A stretch of DNA of 64,000 nucleotides from Thereva unica (lineage: Eukaryota > Arthropoda > Insecta > Diptera > Therevidae), in assembly GCA_949987705.1 (NCBI GenBank), contig OX465281.1:173242516-173306515 (forward strand), read 5' to 3'. The notes beneath the pieces were generated by a model. That model was given only the letters and a program-made list of their open reading frames with translations, made no database searches and was not told the DNA's origin. Both the position numbers and the translations under genes were made by a program. Positions 11,386 through 22,398 of this stretch are shown here, piece by piece (position 1 is the first letter of the stretch; each line of letters opens with the position of its first letter).

Positions 11386-11707
11386 GTTTAGAAGTGGGGG
11401 ATGGGTATGTGATCTGCTAGCGTGATATAATGCCAGCAGATCACCTGATTTTTGGAGATTGGTAGGCTCTACAAAATTAATTCTTTCACTACAAATTCAC
11501 TACAAATTAGCTACGAATTACTTATAGATTGAGAAGTGACAATGCATATGTGATCTGCTAGCGTGATATCACGCCAGCAGATCACTTGATTTTTGGAGAT
11601 CGGTAGGCTCTACAAAATTAATTCTTTCACTACAAATTCACTACAAATTAGCTACAAATTACTTATAGGTTTAGAAGTTGGGGTTGGATATGTGATCTGC
11701 TAGCGTG
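11386..11707 (+). repeat. Diverged edge of the 149-bp array with extended palindrome
   Basis: Two diverged units follow the homogeneous array. Here the core is longer: positions 11550-11585 form a 36-bp near-perfect palindrome (GTGATCTGCT...AGCAGATCAC). In the main array the right half of this palindrome (GCCAGCAGATCAC) is missing. The array breaks off at about 11707 into the next satellite. Confidence 0.85.
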
Positions 11708-12046
11708 ATATACGTCCTTTAATTTGATAACCATGTCGAGGGGGTTGTGAAGAAAATGATAATCCGCCCTCTTGAGATGACAGCCATGGATCTAACCAGA
11801 TATTGAGTATATTATATCGCTTATGGTATTCTACTTATGATACCCTTTCAATTGATACCTATGTCGAGGTGGTGGTGAAGAAATGGTAGTCCGCCCTCTC
11901 TTGAGACGGCATGGATATAAAGACATAGCTTATTGTATTCTACTTATCATACCCTTTCATTTGATACCAATGTCGAGGGGGTTGTGAAGAAAATGGTAAT
12001 CCGCCCTCTTGAGATAACCGCCGTGGATCTAAATATATTTTAAGTA
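11708..12046 (+). repeat. Second satellite (about 124-bp subunits), left part
   Basis: Subunits contain TTGATACCCATGTCGAGG, GAAGAAAATGGTAATCCGCC and CTCTTGAGATGACAGCCATG with variants. It is cut by a pogo element at 12047, with the array resuming at 13547. Confidence 0.9.
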
Positions 12047-13546
12047 GGGGAAGGTGGGGTAAGACGGGGTAGCGAGGTAAGATGGGGACCTTAACAAAAC
12101 TGATGATACGATGTTGCTAGAAATGTTCTCCTAACGCCTTCTGACGCCATTTTGAAGTAGTTTTCAGTGTCAAAGATATTTTGGTCGAAGGTGTGCGCGT
12201 TGTCATTTGGTAAGTAGTTTTTCAATGTTTTTCAAATTTGATGTGGTTTTATCTAATTTTTGACGTTTATTAAGTGCGTGACGGTACTAAATATATGGTG
12301 TACAAGATCTACCTTATATTTTTTATTGATATTTGTTTATTTAACTATTCTAAACTTAATAACTCGTTCCGGCATGCTTAGTTTTATAACCTCAAAAAAT
12401 TTATTAAAACTTGGAGTGTAGTTTGGGAAAGATGGGGTACCTACTTGCGGGTAAGACAGGGTAGGTACCCCATCTTACCCGCTTTTTTATTACTTCTTGA
12501 ATCGGATCACGATTTAATAGAAAAAAAATGTTACAGGTTAATTTAATATATTTTTATAGGTTATGGTTCGAAATTACAAAAGGAAAACTGACAGAGGGGG
12601 GTGGAGTGAAGAAAAAATGAAATTAGCCGTTCAAGAAGTTTTAGATGGAAAAAAGCCAGCAAGATTTATAATGTCCCTCAAACCACACTCGAGCGTAAAG
12701 TTAACCAAGCCAGACAAAATGGAAATAGTATCCAAAATGTCAAGGTTCCCTTGGGTCCAATTTCAACAGTTTTTTCCGAAGAAGAAGAACAAGAACTTGT
12801 CACTTATTTAAAGGAAATGGAAGGAAGGTTGTTTGGTTTGTCAACTTCGGAATTGCAGAAGTTAGCTTATGAGCTAGCAGTTCGTAACCACAAACAAAAT
12901 AAATTTAATAATGAGCAGGGAAAAGCTGGTAAGGACTGGTTGCGAGGATTCTTAAACCGCCATCCGGACATGAGCTTGCGAAAGCCGGAAAATACATCAG
13001 CGGCTCGTGCTGCTGGGTTTAACAGAGTGTCCGTTGGACATTTTTTCGAACTGCTAGGAAAAGCGCTTGATGATCACCCTTTTACTCCAGACAGAATTCA
13101 TAATTGTGACGAGACAGGTGTTTCAGTGGTGCCAAAATCACGTCAGTGTTGTATTCGTCTATGTCTATGTCAGTGTTGTATTCGGAGTCTACTGCACGAT
13201 GGATCACTTGCCAGACCTGCGGTAAGTGGGCGCATTGTGGCTGTGCAGGAGTTGAAGATAACGACGACGGTTTGTGAAGACAACGACGATTAAATATTCT
13301 ATACCCCATCTTACCCAAAGGGGTACCCCGTCTTGCCCTATAGATGGGGCAAGATGGGGAAATTTAGATATTTTTTTAAAGTTTGTATTTATATAAGAAG
13401 AATTCTATTTTTTTGTTTGACTCATTAGAATTTAAAAGAAGAATGACTGATTATTTTCTTAATAAAAGTTCCTACATTGTACAATTAAAAATGAATGGTT
13501 TTATTTATGAAATACCTTAAAGTCCCCGTCTTACCCCACCTTCCCC
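12047..13546 (+). mobile_element. pogo-type (Tc1/mariner superfamily) transposon, TSD TA
   Basis: The element is 1500 bp with perfect 23-bp terminal inverted repeats starting GGGGAAGGTGGGGTAAGAC and flanked by TA. The same satellite position without the insertion is present at about 14037-14050 (TTTTAAGTATACTAAATCGC), which proves the borders and a TA target. Further copies of the terminal motif lie inside each end, for example GTAAGATGGGG at about 12086, CCCCATCTTACCC at about 12468 and 13303, and GGGGCAAGATGGGG at about 13345. These may be multiple transposase-binding sites. It encodes a damaged pogo-like transposase. Confidence 0.93.
12563..13293 (+). pseudogene. pogo-type transposase, frameshifted and truncated
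   Basis: The start ATG at 12563 gives MVRNYKRKTDRGGWSEEKM, the psq/CENP-B-type helix-turn-helix beginning of pogo transposases. Near 12750 the frame shifts by one base into FSEEEEQELVTYLKEMEGRL, followed by GKDWLRGFLNRHPDMSLR, the second DNA-binding half. Then comes IHNCDETGVSVVPKS, which contains the first Asp of the DDE domain. After that, homology is lost and the frame ends in low-complexity Cys-rich sequence, so the rest of the DDE domain has been deleted. The copy cannot encode active transposase. The family is recognised from these motifs; the extent of the deletion is inferred. Confidence 0.88.
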
Positions 13547-13548
13547 TA

Positions 13549-15738
13549 TACTAAATCGCTTATTGTGTTCTACTTATCATTCCCTTTCATTTGATACCCA
13601 TGTCGTGGGGGTTGAGAAGAAAATGGCAATACGTCCTCTTGAGGTGGCCTCGGTGGATCTAACTATTTATTGAGTATACTATATTGCTTATTGTATTCTA
13701 CTTATCATACCCTTTCATTTGATACCCATGTCGAGGGGATTGTGAAGAAAATGGTAATACGCCCTCTTGAGATGACAGCCATGGATCTAACCAGATATTG
13801 AGTATATTATATCGCTTATGGTATTCTACTTATGATACCCTTTCAATTGATACCTATGTCGAGGTGGTGCTGAAGAAATGGTAGTCCGCCCTCTTGAGAT
13901 GGCCGCCATGGATATAAAGACATAGCTTATTGTGTTCTACTTATTATGCCCTTTCATTTGATACCCATGTCGAGGGGGTTGTGAAGAAAATGGTAATCCG
14001 CCCTCTTGAGATAACCGCCGTGGATCTAAATATATTTTAAGTATACTAAATCGCTTATTGTGTTCTATTTATCATTTCCTTTCACTTGATACCCATGTCG
14101 TGGGGGTTGAGAAGAAAATGACAATACGTCCTCTTGAGGTGGCCTCGGTGGATCTAACTATTTAATGAGTATACTATATTGCTTATTGTATTCTACTTAT
14201 CATACCCTTTCATTTGATACCCATGTCGAGGGGATTGTGAAGAAAATGGTAATACGCCCTCTTGAAATGACAGCCATGGATCTAACCAGATATTGAGTAT
14301 ATTATATCGCTTATGGCATTCTACTTATGATACCCTTTCAATTGATACCTATGTCGAGGTGGTGCTGAAGAAATGGTAGTCCGCCCTCTTGAGATGGCCG
14401 CCATGGATATAAAGACATAGCTTATTGTGTTCTACTTATTATGCCCTTTCATTTGATACCCATGTCGAGGGGGTTGTGAAGAAAATGGTAATCCGCCCTT
14501 TTGAGATAACCGCCGTGGATCTAAATATATTTTAAGTACACTAAATCGCTTATTGTGTTCTACTTATCATTCCCTTTCATTTGATACCCATGTCGTGGGG
14601 GTTGAGAAGAAAATGGCAATACGTCCTCTTGAGGTGGCCTCGGTGGATCTAACTATTTATTGAGTATACTATATTGCTTATTGTATTCTACTTATCATAC
14701 CCTTTCATTTGATACCCATGTCGAGGGGATTGTGAAGAAAATGGTAATACGCCCTCTTGAGATGACAGCCATGGATCTAACCAGATATTGAGTATATTAT
14801 ATCGCTTATGGTATTCTACTTATGATACACTTTCAATTGATACCTATGTCGAGGTGGTGGTAAAGAAATGGTAGTCCGCCCTCTTGAGACGGCCGCCATG
14901 GATATAAAGACATAGCTTATTGTATTCCACTTATCATACCCTTTCATTTGATACCCATGTCGTGGGGGTTGCGAAGAAAATGGTAATACGTCCTCTTGAG
15001 GTGGCCTCGGTGGATCTAACTATTTATTGAGTATACTATATTGCTTATTGTATTCTACTTATCATGCCCTTTAATTTGATAACCATGTCGAGGGGGTTGT
15101 GAAGAAAATGATAATCCGCCCTCTTGAGATGACAGCCCTGGATCTAACCAGATATTGAGTATATTATATCGCTTATGGTATTCTACTTATGATACCCTTT
15201 CAATTGATACCTATGTCGAGGTGGTGGTGAAGAAATGGTAGTCCGCCCTCTTGAGACGGCCGCCATGGATATAAAGACATAGCTTATTGTATTCTAATTA
15301 TCATACCCTTTCATTTGATACCAATGTCGAGGGGGTTGTGAAGAAAATGGTAATCCGCCCTCTTGAGATGACAGCCATGGATCTAACCAGATATTGAGTA
15401 TATTATATCGCTTATGGTATTCTACTTATGATACCCTTTCAATTGATACCTATGTCGAGGTGGTGGTGAATAAATGGTAGTCCGCCCTCTTGAGTCGGCC
15501 GCCATGGATATAAAGACATAGCTTATTGTATTCTACTTATCATACCCTTTCGTTTGATACCCATGTCGAGGGGGTTGTGAAGAAAATGGTAATGCGTCCT
15601 GTTGAGGTGGCCTCGGTGGATCTAGCTTTTTATTGAGTATACTATATTGCTTATTGTATTCTACTTATAATACCGTTTCATTTGATACCCATGTCGAGGG
15701 GGTTGTGAAGAAAATGGTAATCCGCCGTCTTGAGACGC
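13549..15738 (+). repeat. Second satellite with 495-bp higher-order period (four about 124-bp subunits)
   Basis: The landmark AAATGGCAATACGTCCTC recurs at 13621, 14116 (one base different) and 14611, exactly 495 bp apart. Within each 495-bp block are four related subunits, distinguishable by ...GACAGCCATGG..., ...GCCGCCATGGATATAAAG..., ...ACCGCCGTGG... and ...GTGGCCTCGGTGG.... The order becomes irregular after about 14870. The same family recurs inverted inside the Helitron at about 46985-48035, and diverged copies lie at 25915-26790. Confidence 0.93.
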
Positions 15739-16373
15739 GTACCATGCGTACACTTTTTGTTAATTACCCAACATTTGGCATCAGAAGTGCTGGATTTGAC
15801 TAACTTGTAACGAATATGTCATATTTTTAGAAATAAATTACGATTACGATCTCGGCATTCAGTATTTCAAAATTTTACTATACATTTGTACTGTGAACTA
15901 CATGTTTTTTATAGTACCTAACGCAATCTGATACCATAGTTGCGACTAACTACTTTAAATGAATACATTTTGTTAATCATCTAATGCCATCTAGCATCAA
16001 CAGTTCGAGTAAACACTTTTCGACTAACTAGTAGCACCATCTCATTTATTGAGCAATTGAAATAACTTAGAGCGCCATCTGACAGAATAATTTTGAGTAC
16101 CCACTTTTTTAGACTGAAGGAGAAGAAAAAAGTTCGATTCGAAATGTAAAAAATGTAAAAATAAAGAAAACGAAGAATGATAGGAAAAAAAACTCATGGA
16201 ATAATAAATTATTTATATTTTGGGTATCGGTTACAAATGAAAAATTACTTATATTGCTTATAAAAAGGTGATAAATCGCATAATTTTATAAAAAAACACC
16301 TTGTTTTCTATGTTTAGGCGTAAATAAGGCATTAGCTGTTTGCCCTTACGAACTCGGCAAACTACCGCTTGCC
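15739..16373. other. Unassigned sequence with a primer-binding-site-like motif
   Basis: After the satellite ends in GACGCGTACC, the text CCCAACATTTGGCATCAGAA (about 15767) looks like the sequence directly after a 5' LTR in some LTR retrotransposons. No matching LTR end is present, so this is weak. The rest to 16373 has no coding evidence. Confidence 0.3.
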
Positions 16374-17306
16374 TTGATTATAATGGAGTCTCAACAACCG
16401 CTGAGCGAAGGCCTTGATGACATCCTAGAACTGTGGCCATTTGGGGACCCACAGATCGACGAGATGCTTAAGGATGTTCCTCCACTGGAAGACTGGGAAG
16501 TGGACTTATTCCTTCCTGAAATAGGCGACATCCCAACAACTCCCGGGAAGAACCTCGATCTGCGAGATTTATCGCCAGTGGCACCTCGAGATACCAGTCT
16601 TCGCACTCCTAGGAGAGACATGCCGACGCTTGAGTTATCACCAGCAGCACACTTAGGCGCCATCCCACGCACGCCAGGAAGAGATATCCAATTCCAAGAG
16701 TTGTCGCCATTACCACCCCGAGGCACCATCCCACGAACTCCAGGAAGGGACATTCAGGTTCGAGAATTGTCGCCGGTACCAGCGCAAGGTACCATCCCAA
16801 GGACTCCAGGCAGGGATCTCAAGCTGGAAGGTTCATCACCAGAACGAAAAGTAGCTATCCAAGAAAAAGGATCATCGCCCCAAAAGAGATCTCTTCAAGA
16901 GTCATCGCCCCCGCCACATAAGAAATCTCTTCCAATACAAAATGCAGGACCGGCAATACGAAGAAGAAAGGTGCAAGCGCGAGACGTATTGCCTCCACCC
17001 CCACACGAGGCTATACCAGGTACGTCGGCTCAGAGTCGAGTTCAAAGTCTTCCACCACCAGTAGAAGCGAAACCAACTAGCGGACTGGATAATAAAATGT
17101 ATACAAATCCGACGAGGGAAGGAAAGTACTTCGACATCACATACCGGCAGTACAATTCGATCCCATTTAAACATATGTATACTGGAAGCAAAACGTAGAC
17201 GGTTCACTGAATTTCTGGGAGACACTCACAAGGTGGTCGTGAAATTCAGGAACAATAAATTGGTTTGGCAAGGATATACTGAGATCAAATCAAAAAACAA
17301 ATTAAA
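16374..17306 (+). CDS. Unknown proline-rich repeat protein, frameshifted near the end
   Basis: ORF 16374-17198 encodes 274 residues; the second ATG (16383) is an equally good start. I do not recognise the family. The N-terminus is acidic (DDILELWPFGDPQIDEML). From about residue 50 to 160 there are five or so repeats of about 23-24 residues, best seen as GTIPRTPGRDIQ-x-ELSP; TP and SP pairs suggest phosphorylation sites. A basic, proline-rich middle follows (SSPQKRS, PIRRRK-like). The end reads KYFDITYRQYNSIPFKHMY. Around 17180 another frame takes over (EAKRRRFTEFLGDTH ... KLVWQGYTEIKSKN) to a stop near 17309, so a 1-base indel probably removed the true C-terminus. A polypurine tract and LTR-like sequence lie 0.3 kb downstream, so it may be a 3' ORF of an LTR retrotransposon. 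Confidence 0.5.
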
Positions 17307-17602
17307 TTAATTGTAAAATAATAAAAACAAACCATAACGTGAAATTTAAAATAATATACTAACAGTATCATAGAATCACAATTGAATTATAATAGTTTAT
17401 AAGATTGAACTTGAAAATAGTGTTAATAAAATGAATTAGAACATGTTAATGAGAAAATAATAAGATAATTTGAAAATAGTGTTAAGAGAAAATGAAGTAA
17501 AATAAGTTAATAAAAAATATAGATATATATAATAAAAATAATAATAAAAATAAAACTATATATATTGAACTCCGCATGCTATTTTATGTGTTTGATGCGA
17601 CG

Positions 17603-18757
17603 CATCAAAGAGAGGGGAGAATGTTTCGGTCCGAAACATGTATTCATCCATTAAAAAATTGCTAAAAAAGAATAAAAAAGAATTAATTAAACAATAAGAG
17701 AAATTACGTAAACATAACCTCATAACCCATAATTCAATTCGACGTCCTATATTTTGGCGATGCAGCCTAAAAAGAAATAAAACATAATCGATTGATAATA
17801 ATAAACAATAATAATATGGTAAACATACATATATGTACACATGTAATAACAACATAACAAACATTAAAAAACAAAGGTAAACAAACCAGAACATAAAAAC
17901 ATATAATAAATAGAACATGTAACACAAAACTACATATATTAATAAGCATAAAATACTCACCATGGTAAACAATGTTTTAACACAAAACCAGAACCGAAAT
18001 TTAAAAAAATAATAAATATAAAAAATATAAAATAAAACAAACGCACAGCACTCGCGCACAAAATTACACGAACTGTCAAAAAAAAGCTTTTGTCAGACGA
18101 AAAGCTTTTCAAAGTACTAAAACTTAAATTTAAAATATAACGAACGAAATAAGTCGTCGCCATATTTTACGCGTAGCCCAGTTAAAATTTTGGCAAAGGT
18201 TGTTATCAATGCAAGGTGGGGGGACAGCCGGGGGAAATATAAACCCGACGCAATTACAGTGCGGGGCTTTTGATCTGTGCAAGTAAAAGCTGTGGCATTG
18301 CCCACATTCAAGTATCCATCGAGTTTTTTTTCCCATATTTTAATCGCGAATTTGCAGTGGCGTTGCCCACATAGTCTAGATTAGGGTTATATATAAGGCG
18401 AGTATTCACCGTCTTCTCTCTGTTAGGGTAGAATAGGTCGAATTTTTAAAATTTTAAAATTTAATACATAAACAAAAAATTTAAATTAACTTATTTATTC
18501 AATTGAAAAATTGCATAGATAAGTTGATAAGGAGGATTTATTATTTTTCCTTGAGTGCATTTGCCTCAGGTTAAGTAATTATTTTCCGTGATAAAAAAAA
18601 CTAACCAGGGAATTTGCCCAAGATAAAATATTTGGATATAAGTAAAAAAATTAGAGATTTAGTTTCTGTAGATTTTTTTAGAATAAAAAAAAATATAATA
18701 AGCAATAAAGTGATTTAAATCGAATCAAATTTTTTATTAAAAAAGAACTTGATCCAC
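17603..18757 (+). mobile_element. Probable 3' LTR with preceding polypurine tract
   Basis: A purine run AAAGAGAGGGGAGAA (about 17606-17620) is followed at once by TGTTTCGGTCCGAAACATG, a plausible LTR start. About 750 bp on, a TATA box (GGGTTATATATAAGGCGAG, about 18383) precedes a pyrimidine-rich initiator (CGTCTTCTCTCTGTTAG). AATAAAG occurs near 18702, and the stretch ends in GATCCACA at about 18757. This is the order PPT, U3, R, U5 expected of a 3' LTR. No second LTR is in the window and no TSD could be verified. Superfamily unknown. Confidence 0.45.
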
Positions 18758-19081
18758 ATTATTTTCAGCAACGGTCAGGTGACACCGTTACACGGCTGTT
18801 TATTTCTGTCCAGCTGCACGTATACAAAACCTCGGCCATTTTCCTCTTCAGCAGCTTTCTTGCCATATGGATGATGTCACTATTTTTTGACGTTAGACTC
18901 TCATTACAATAAATCTGGCTGTCAGAGACAAACCATAAATTCAGCTCATTCAGAGTAAAGCTGGTGACAGAATTTCGCTCAAACGCGGTGCGAACATTGA
19001 CAGATAGAATAGAGTATGTGTATTTCAATGCGAACTAACGAGATGTGGCTTGAGCGCTACGCACACACCACGGAAGTTGCT
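18758..19081. other. Unassigned; short minus-strand ORF (18765-19028)
   Basis: The 87-residue ORF (for example NELNLWFVSDSQIYC, ARKLLKRKMAEVLY) has balanced composition and could be an exon or a transposon remnant, but I do not recognise it. A splice-like TTTTCAG motif lies at its downstream edge on the other strand. Confidence 0.25.
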
Positions 19082-19084
19082 TTA

Positions 19085-19300
19085 AGCCGCGTCTCCACCA
19101 ACCGAACATGTTCGCCGAACAGTGTTCGACAGACATTTGTGATGTCCGCCGAACATTGTTCGGTGTTGTAGCGAACATTGATTTGAGAGCTATTGAAAAT
19201 GTTCGCCGAACATGTTTGGGAACCAAATGTGGAATGTTTGTCCGTTTTTATGTTCCCGAACACTGTTCGGCAAACATGTTCGGTTGGTGGAGACGCGGCT
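19085..19300. mobile_element. PIF/Harbinger-type MITE, TSD TTA
   Basis: This 216-bp element has about 45-bp terminal inverted repeats (AGCCGCGTCTCCACCAACCG at the left, its complement at the right) and is flanked by TTA at 19082-19084 and 19301-19303. The GTTCG-CGAAC motif is repeated within it. The 3-bp TTA target is characteristic of PIF/Harbinger. It has no coding capacity. Confidence 0.82.
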
Positions 19301-19633
19301 TTACTTTCTGCTTTTTGCGCGTTGCCGCGCGGTGCAGTGTAAAAAAGTTGTTTGTGTGTTGTGTTTTGAGTCGTGTTTTGGTGTAGGTGGGCATTTTGTT
19401 TATGTTTTGAATCGTGTGCTGGTGATGGGGATAAGAAATTTGTTGAATTTCATAATTATTTCGAAATTGTGGTGATGAAATTAGTTCCTAGAACAAATAC
19501 AAGTTCTGTAGGATAGAAAATTAATACGTAAATCATATAGCTTTTTTAATTTATTTCGTATCACGTCCACTTGTCACTTTGATTTTTAGATTGTGTCAAA
19601 GTCGGAACGCGACACCAGCACCGCGACTTTGTG

Positions 19634-20860
19634 TCAGTGAAAAATCCGCACATACTGCGAAGCCAATGTCCGCACCGCCATTGCGCGTAATTCTGTCACT
19701 AGCTTAAGAGTTCCATGCTGACGCCTCTTTTGCATAAATTCCTGCTGCTCGTTGGGTGATGAAAATTTCACCACCAGCACCGAGCCAGTTTTGTTAGAAC
19801 TGTTGGGCTGGGAGTCTAAACGCTGCACAGTGGGGCCCGCTCATAGAAGGTTCTGCTCAAAACTCAATTTTCAAAATGTGGAAATTTTTCCAAAAAAATT
19901 TATCATCGTAGTTGTAATAATGTATCAGATCACGTGTAAAAATATTAAGTCGCCTGACTGCTATGAGTCATCGAGCGCATGAGCATAAAGGTCATATTTT
20001 AGGAAAAATAATACTTCTGCGAAAAAGGAATGCCAGTTTATGCGCGATATAAAAACATTAATTTCTAACGTTTAACGATAAAATCTATGGAAGTGTATTA
20101 TGTCGTTGATCAAGCAAGGTTTGTTAATTCTTATTTAATTTTGTATTATATGATAAGTTCATTGGTTTATGATACAGGGCTTAAAATTTGTGGTAGTGTA
20201 TATTTTTTCGTAGGAGGTTCTTTAAATGACATTTTTTCTAAAATGCGCAAAGTTTGGAAAAATTTCCACATTTTGAAAATTGAGTTTTGAGCAGAACCTT
20301 CTATGAGCGGGCCCCACTGTGCGCTGGCGCGGTCGGAACACGCTTACGTAGGGCGAAAGTTCATGTCCGATGGTGCTGGCCGCAGAATTTATGGACTGAG
20401 ACTGTCAGTCATCGGTATACTACGAATCACCACGTCCTGCAGTTTGGATTGCCGGCGTAAGTCTTCGAGTTCATTGGAGACTACTGCAACGTCATGCTGC
20501 ACAGTCTCGACTTCGTCTCTTAACTTACCCACTTCACTATTCAAGGCGCTACACACTTCGTCAATTCGCGTGGTCAAGCGAGTCTCCAGATTTTTGAGAT
20601 GGTCCTGAAGAGCAGTGAATTGGTCTTGAAAAGCAGAGAATCGCTCATCTAATAAACGGTTCATATTAAGAAGCAACCTCTTCTTCATGAGCTCAAAACT
20701 ATGATCCAAGGCTGCAATCGACGATGATCGGGGTGTCCCGCTGTCGCTGTTATCATTCCGCTTCGAGTGTGAGCACTGGCGTACTCTTCGTAGCGGATGT
20801 ACTCCCTTCACTCTCAATGAAACCTCTAGTTTTAGACCTCTGTTGATTAGTTTTCGACAT
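19634..20860 (-). pseudogene. LINE ORF1-like protein (coiled coil plus FP25K/ORF1-like domain), split by a Transib MITE
   Basis: On the minus strand, ATG at 20860 starts MSKTNQQRSKTRGFIESEG. After a 1-base shift near 20765 comes a long heptad-rich coiled coil (LLDERFSAFQDQFTALQDHL ... VGKLRDEVETVQHDVAVV) and then LRRQSKLQDVVIRSIP. Downstream of the inserted MITE (19826-20321) the frame continues with RLDSQPNSSNKTGSVLVVKF and QQEFMQKRRQHGTLK, which resembles the RNA-binding domain following the coiled coil in ORF1 proteins of LINEs. Internal stops and the insertion make it non-functional. No matching ORF2 lies next to it. The exact clade is not determined. Confidence 0.6.
19826..20321. mobile_element. 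Non-autonomous Transib-type element, TSD CGCTG
   Basis: This 496-bp element starts CACAGTGGGGCCCGCTCATA and ends with the inverted equivalent. Its terminal inverted repeats are about 60 bp. It is flanked by CGCTG at 19821-19825 and 20322-20326. Heptamer CACAGTG and a GC-rich 5-bp TSD mark it as Transib-type. It interrupts the ORF1 relic. The interior has no ORF above about 76 codons. The same sequence forms both arms of the larger element at 51639-54510, so the two belong to one family. Confidence 0.9.
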
Positions 20861-22398
20861 TTTTATATTAAAAACTTTTTTTATAGAATAACCTTACAAA
20901 TAAGAATCAAAGAAGTTTAAATCGAGCAAAGAAAGAACTCGCGGGTTTATTAATTATAAAATCGCCAAGAAACACTGGAAAACTTTGAAATTAACAGGGA
21001 GCGGCCAAAAACACGTCTACTCCAAATGCATAGATAACTACTATCTGAGGGCACAATCCTCCACAACAGTGGCGGTTCGTAAGATTCAGGATAAGAGAAG
21101 CAATGCGCAAGGCGAACGATAAAAATAAAAGTATCGAACCCTTCAATTAAAAATCTAAAAAATAACATATACATAGTGGGGTCAGATAAGCAAAACATAA
21201 AGAATTGTTTGCAGTCTAAAAAATTTTGTTTGGAACATGTTAGTTACATCGAATACTATACGAAATGGCCATTTTGTGAAAATTTTATCATTTTGGTCGT
21301 TCTACATATTTAAATATTAGATCCGTTTATCTCGGTCCGAAAAAAAGCAAAAAAAGAGGCTGTTCGTTATGAAATTGGCTTGGGTTACAATGTGAAATTT
21401 TTATCTGTACACATAAATTTTAGTTTTTTGCTTATAACTTCGGGTTTTTCACTCCACATAGTTTACTATATAAACACTAAATGGTTAGAATTTTGGGTCA
21501 AAATATCTTATACAACTCCCAAAAATTGACTTCAATTTTGAAAATTAATTGCCCTTTAATTATTGTGCATAGCATGAGGTTTTTTTCTCTTTTAAAATGT
21601 AGTATTATTTTATGATGATGAATATGAAAATTTTTTAAATTTCAAAAAGTGAAAAAATGGAATTTTTTGGTTAATTTTTTCAAAATAGTTTCGCTGCTAG
21701 TGGGCGTTTTGCTCCTTTTTTCAGATTCTGTTATAATTATCACGCTTTAATTATAATTAAAGCGTCCAAAGAAAACCCGTTGAAAACCTGCAACTACTAC
21801 TTTCAACTCATTTAATGTTTCATTCAAATGGATAATTTCGGCTCAAAATCTAAAAAAAAAAAATAGTTATAATAAAACCCTGCATACCTCGCATACACCC
21901 CCTACACCCACAACAGCAATCATTACATTCTCCTTGCAAAAAAAGCATTTATGGCAGCCCGTACTCAAAAATACAATTCATAAAAATATTCTGTATCCCT
22001 TTAAATCACCATTAAAGAGAATCATAAAAGATATAATGGAAGCTACAAATGTATCAGCTTATTTCAATACACACCACCCGCCACCCAATTAGAATAAGCA
22101 AAAAAAGGAGAAACTTCACTTATCCTCGATCTTTTCTTCATTCACTCAAATATACAAAACGAAATTTCATATTTTAAGAGAACAGATTACCAGAAAACGA
22201 AACCAAAATACAAAGAGAATTTGGTGGATACAGAAAATTTCTCTTTCTTCGACTTCTCAATTCCGCCTGTTTGGTTAAGAAGAAGCTGCGTTTAGCTCAG
22301 CTTCTGAGGGCACTGTATTAACGCAAACCTTTGCGTAAGTGTGCGTTCAATTAAAGTGAATGTGTTGGAGTCTTCACGTCGATTTTCTGGGCCAAATA
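20861..22398. other. AT-rich stretch without recognisable genes
   Basis: Only short ORFs without motifs. The first part directly upstream of the ORF1 start could be LINE 5' leader. No repeat boundaries are visible to me. Confidence 0.3.

Noticed and set aside
8506..15738. CRISPR-like regular repeats
   Set aside because: The repeats are contiguous tandem units of 149 or 124/495 bp without unique spacers, in clearly eukaryotic DNA.
16391..17225. Minus-strand ORFs opposite the proline-rich protein
   Set aside because: They are antisense shadows. The plus frame shows peptide-level repeats and biased composition.
15745..18757. Complete LTR retrotransposon
   Set aside because: The PBS-like motif at 15775 has no LTR end before it that matches the 3' block, so only a 3' LTR is proposed.
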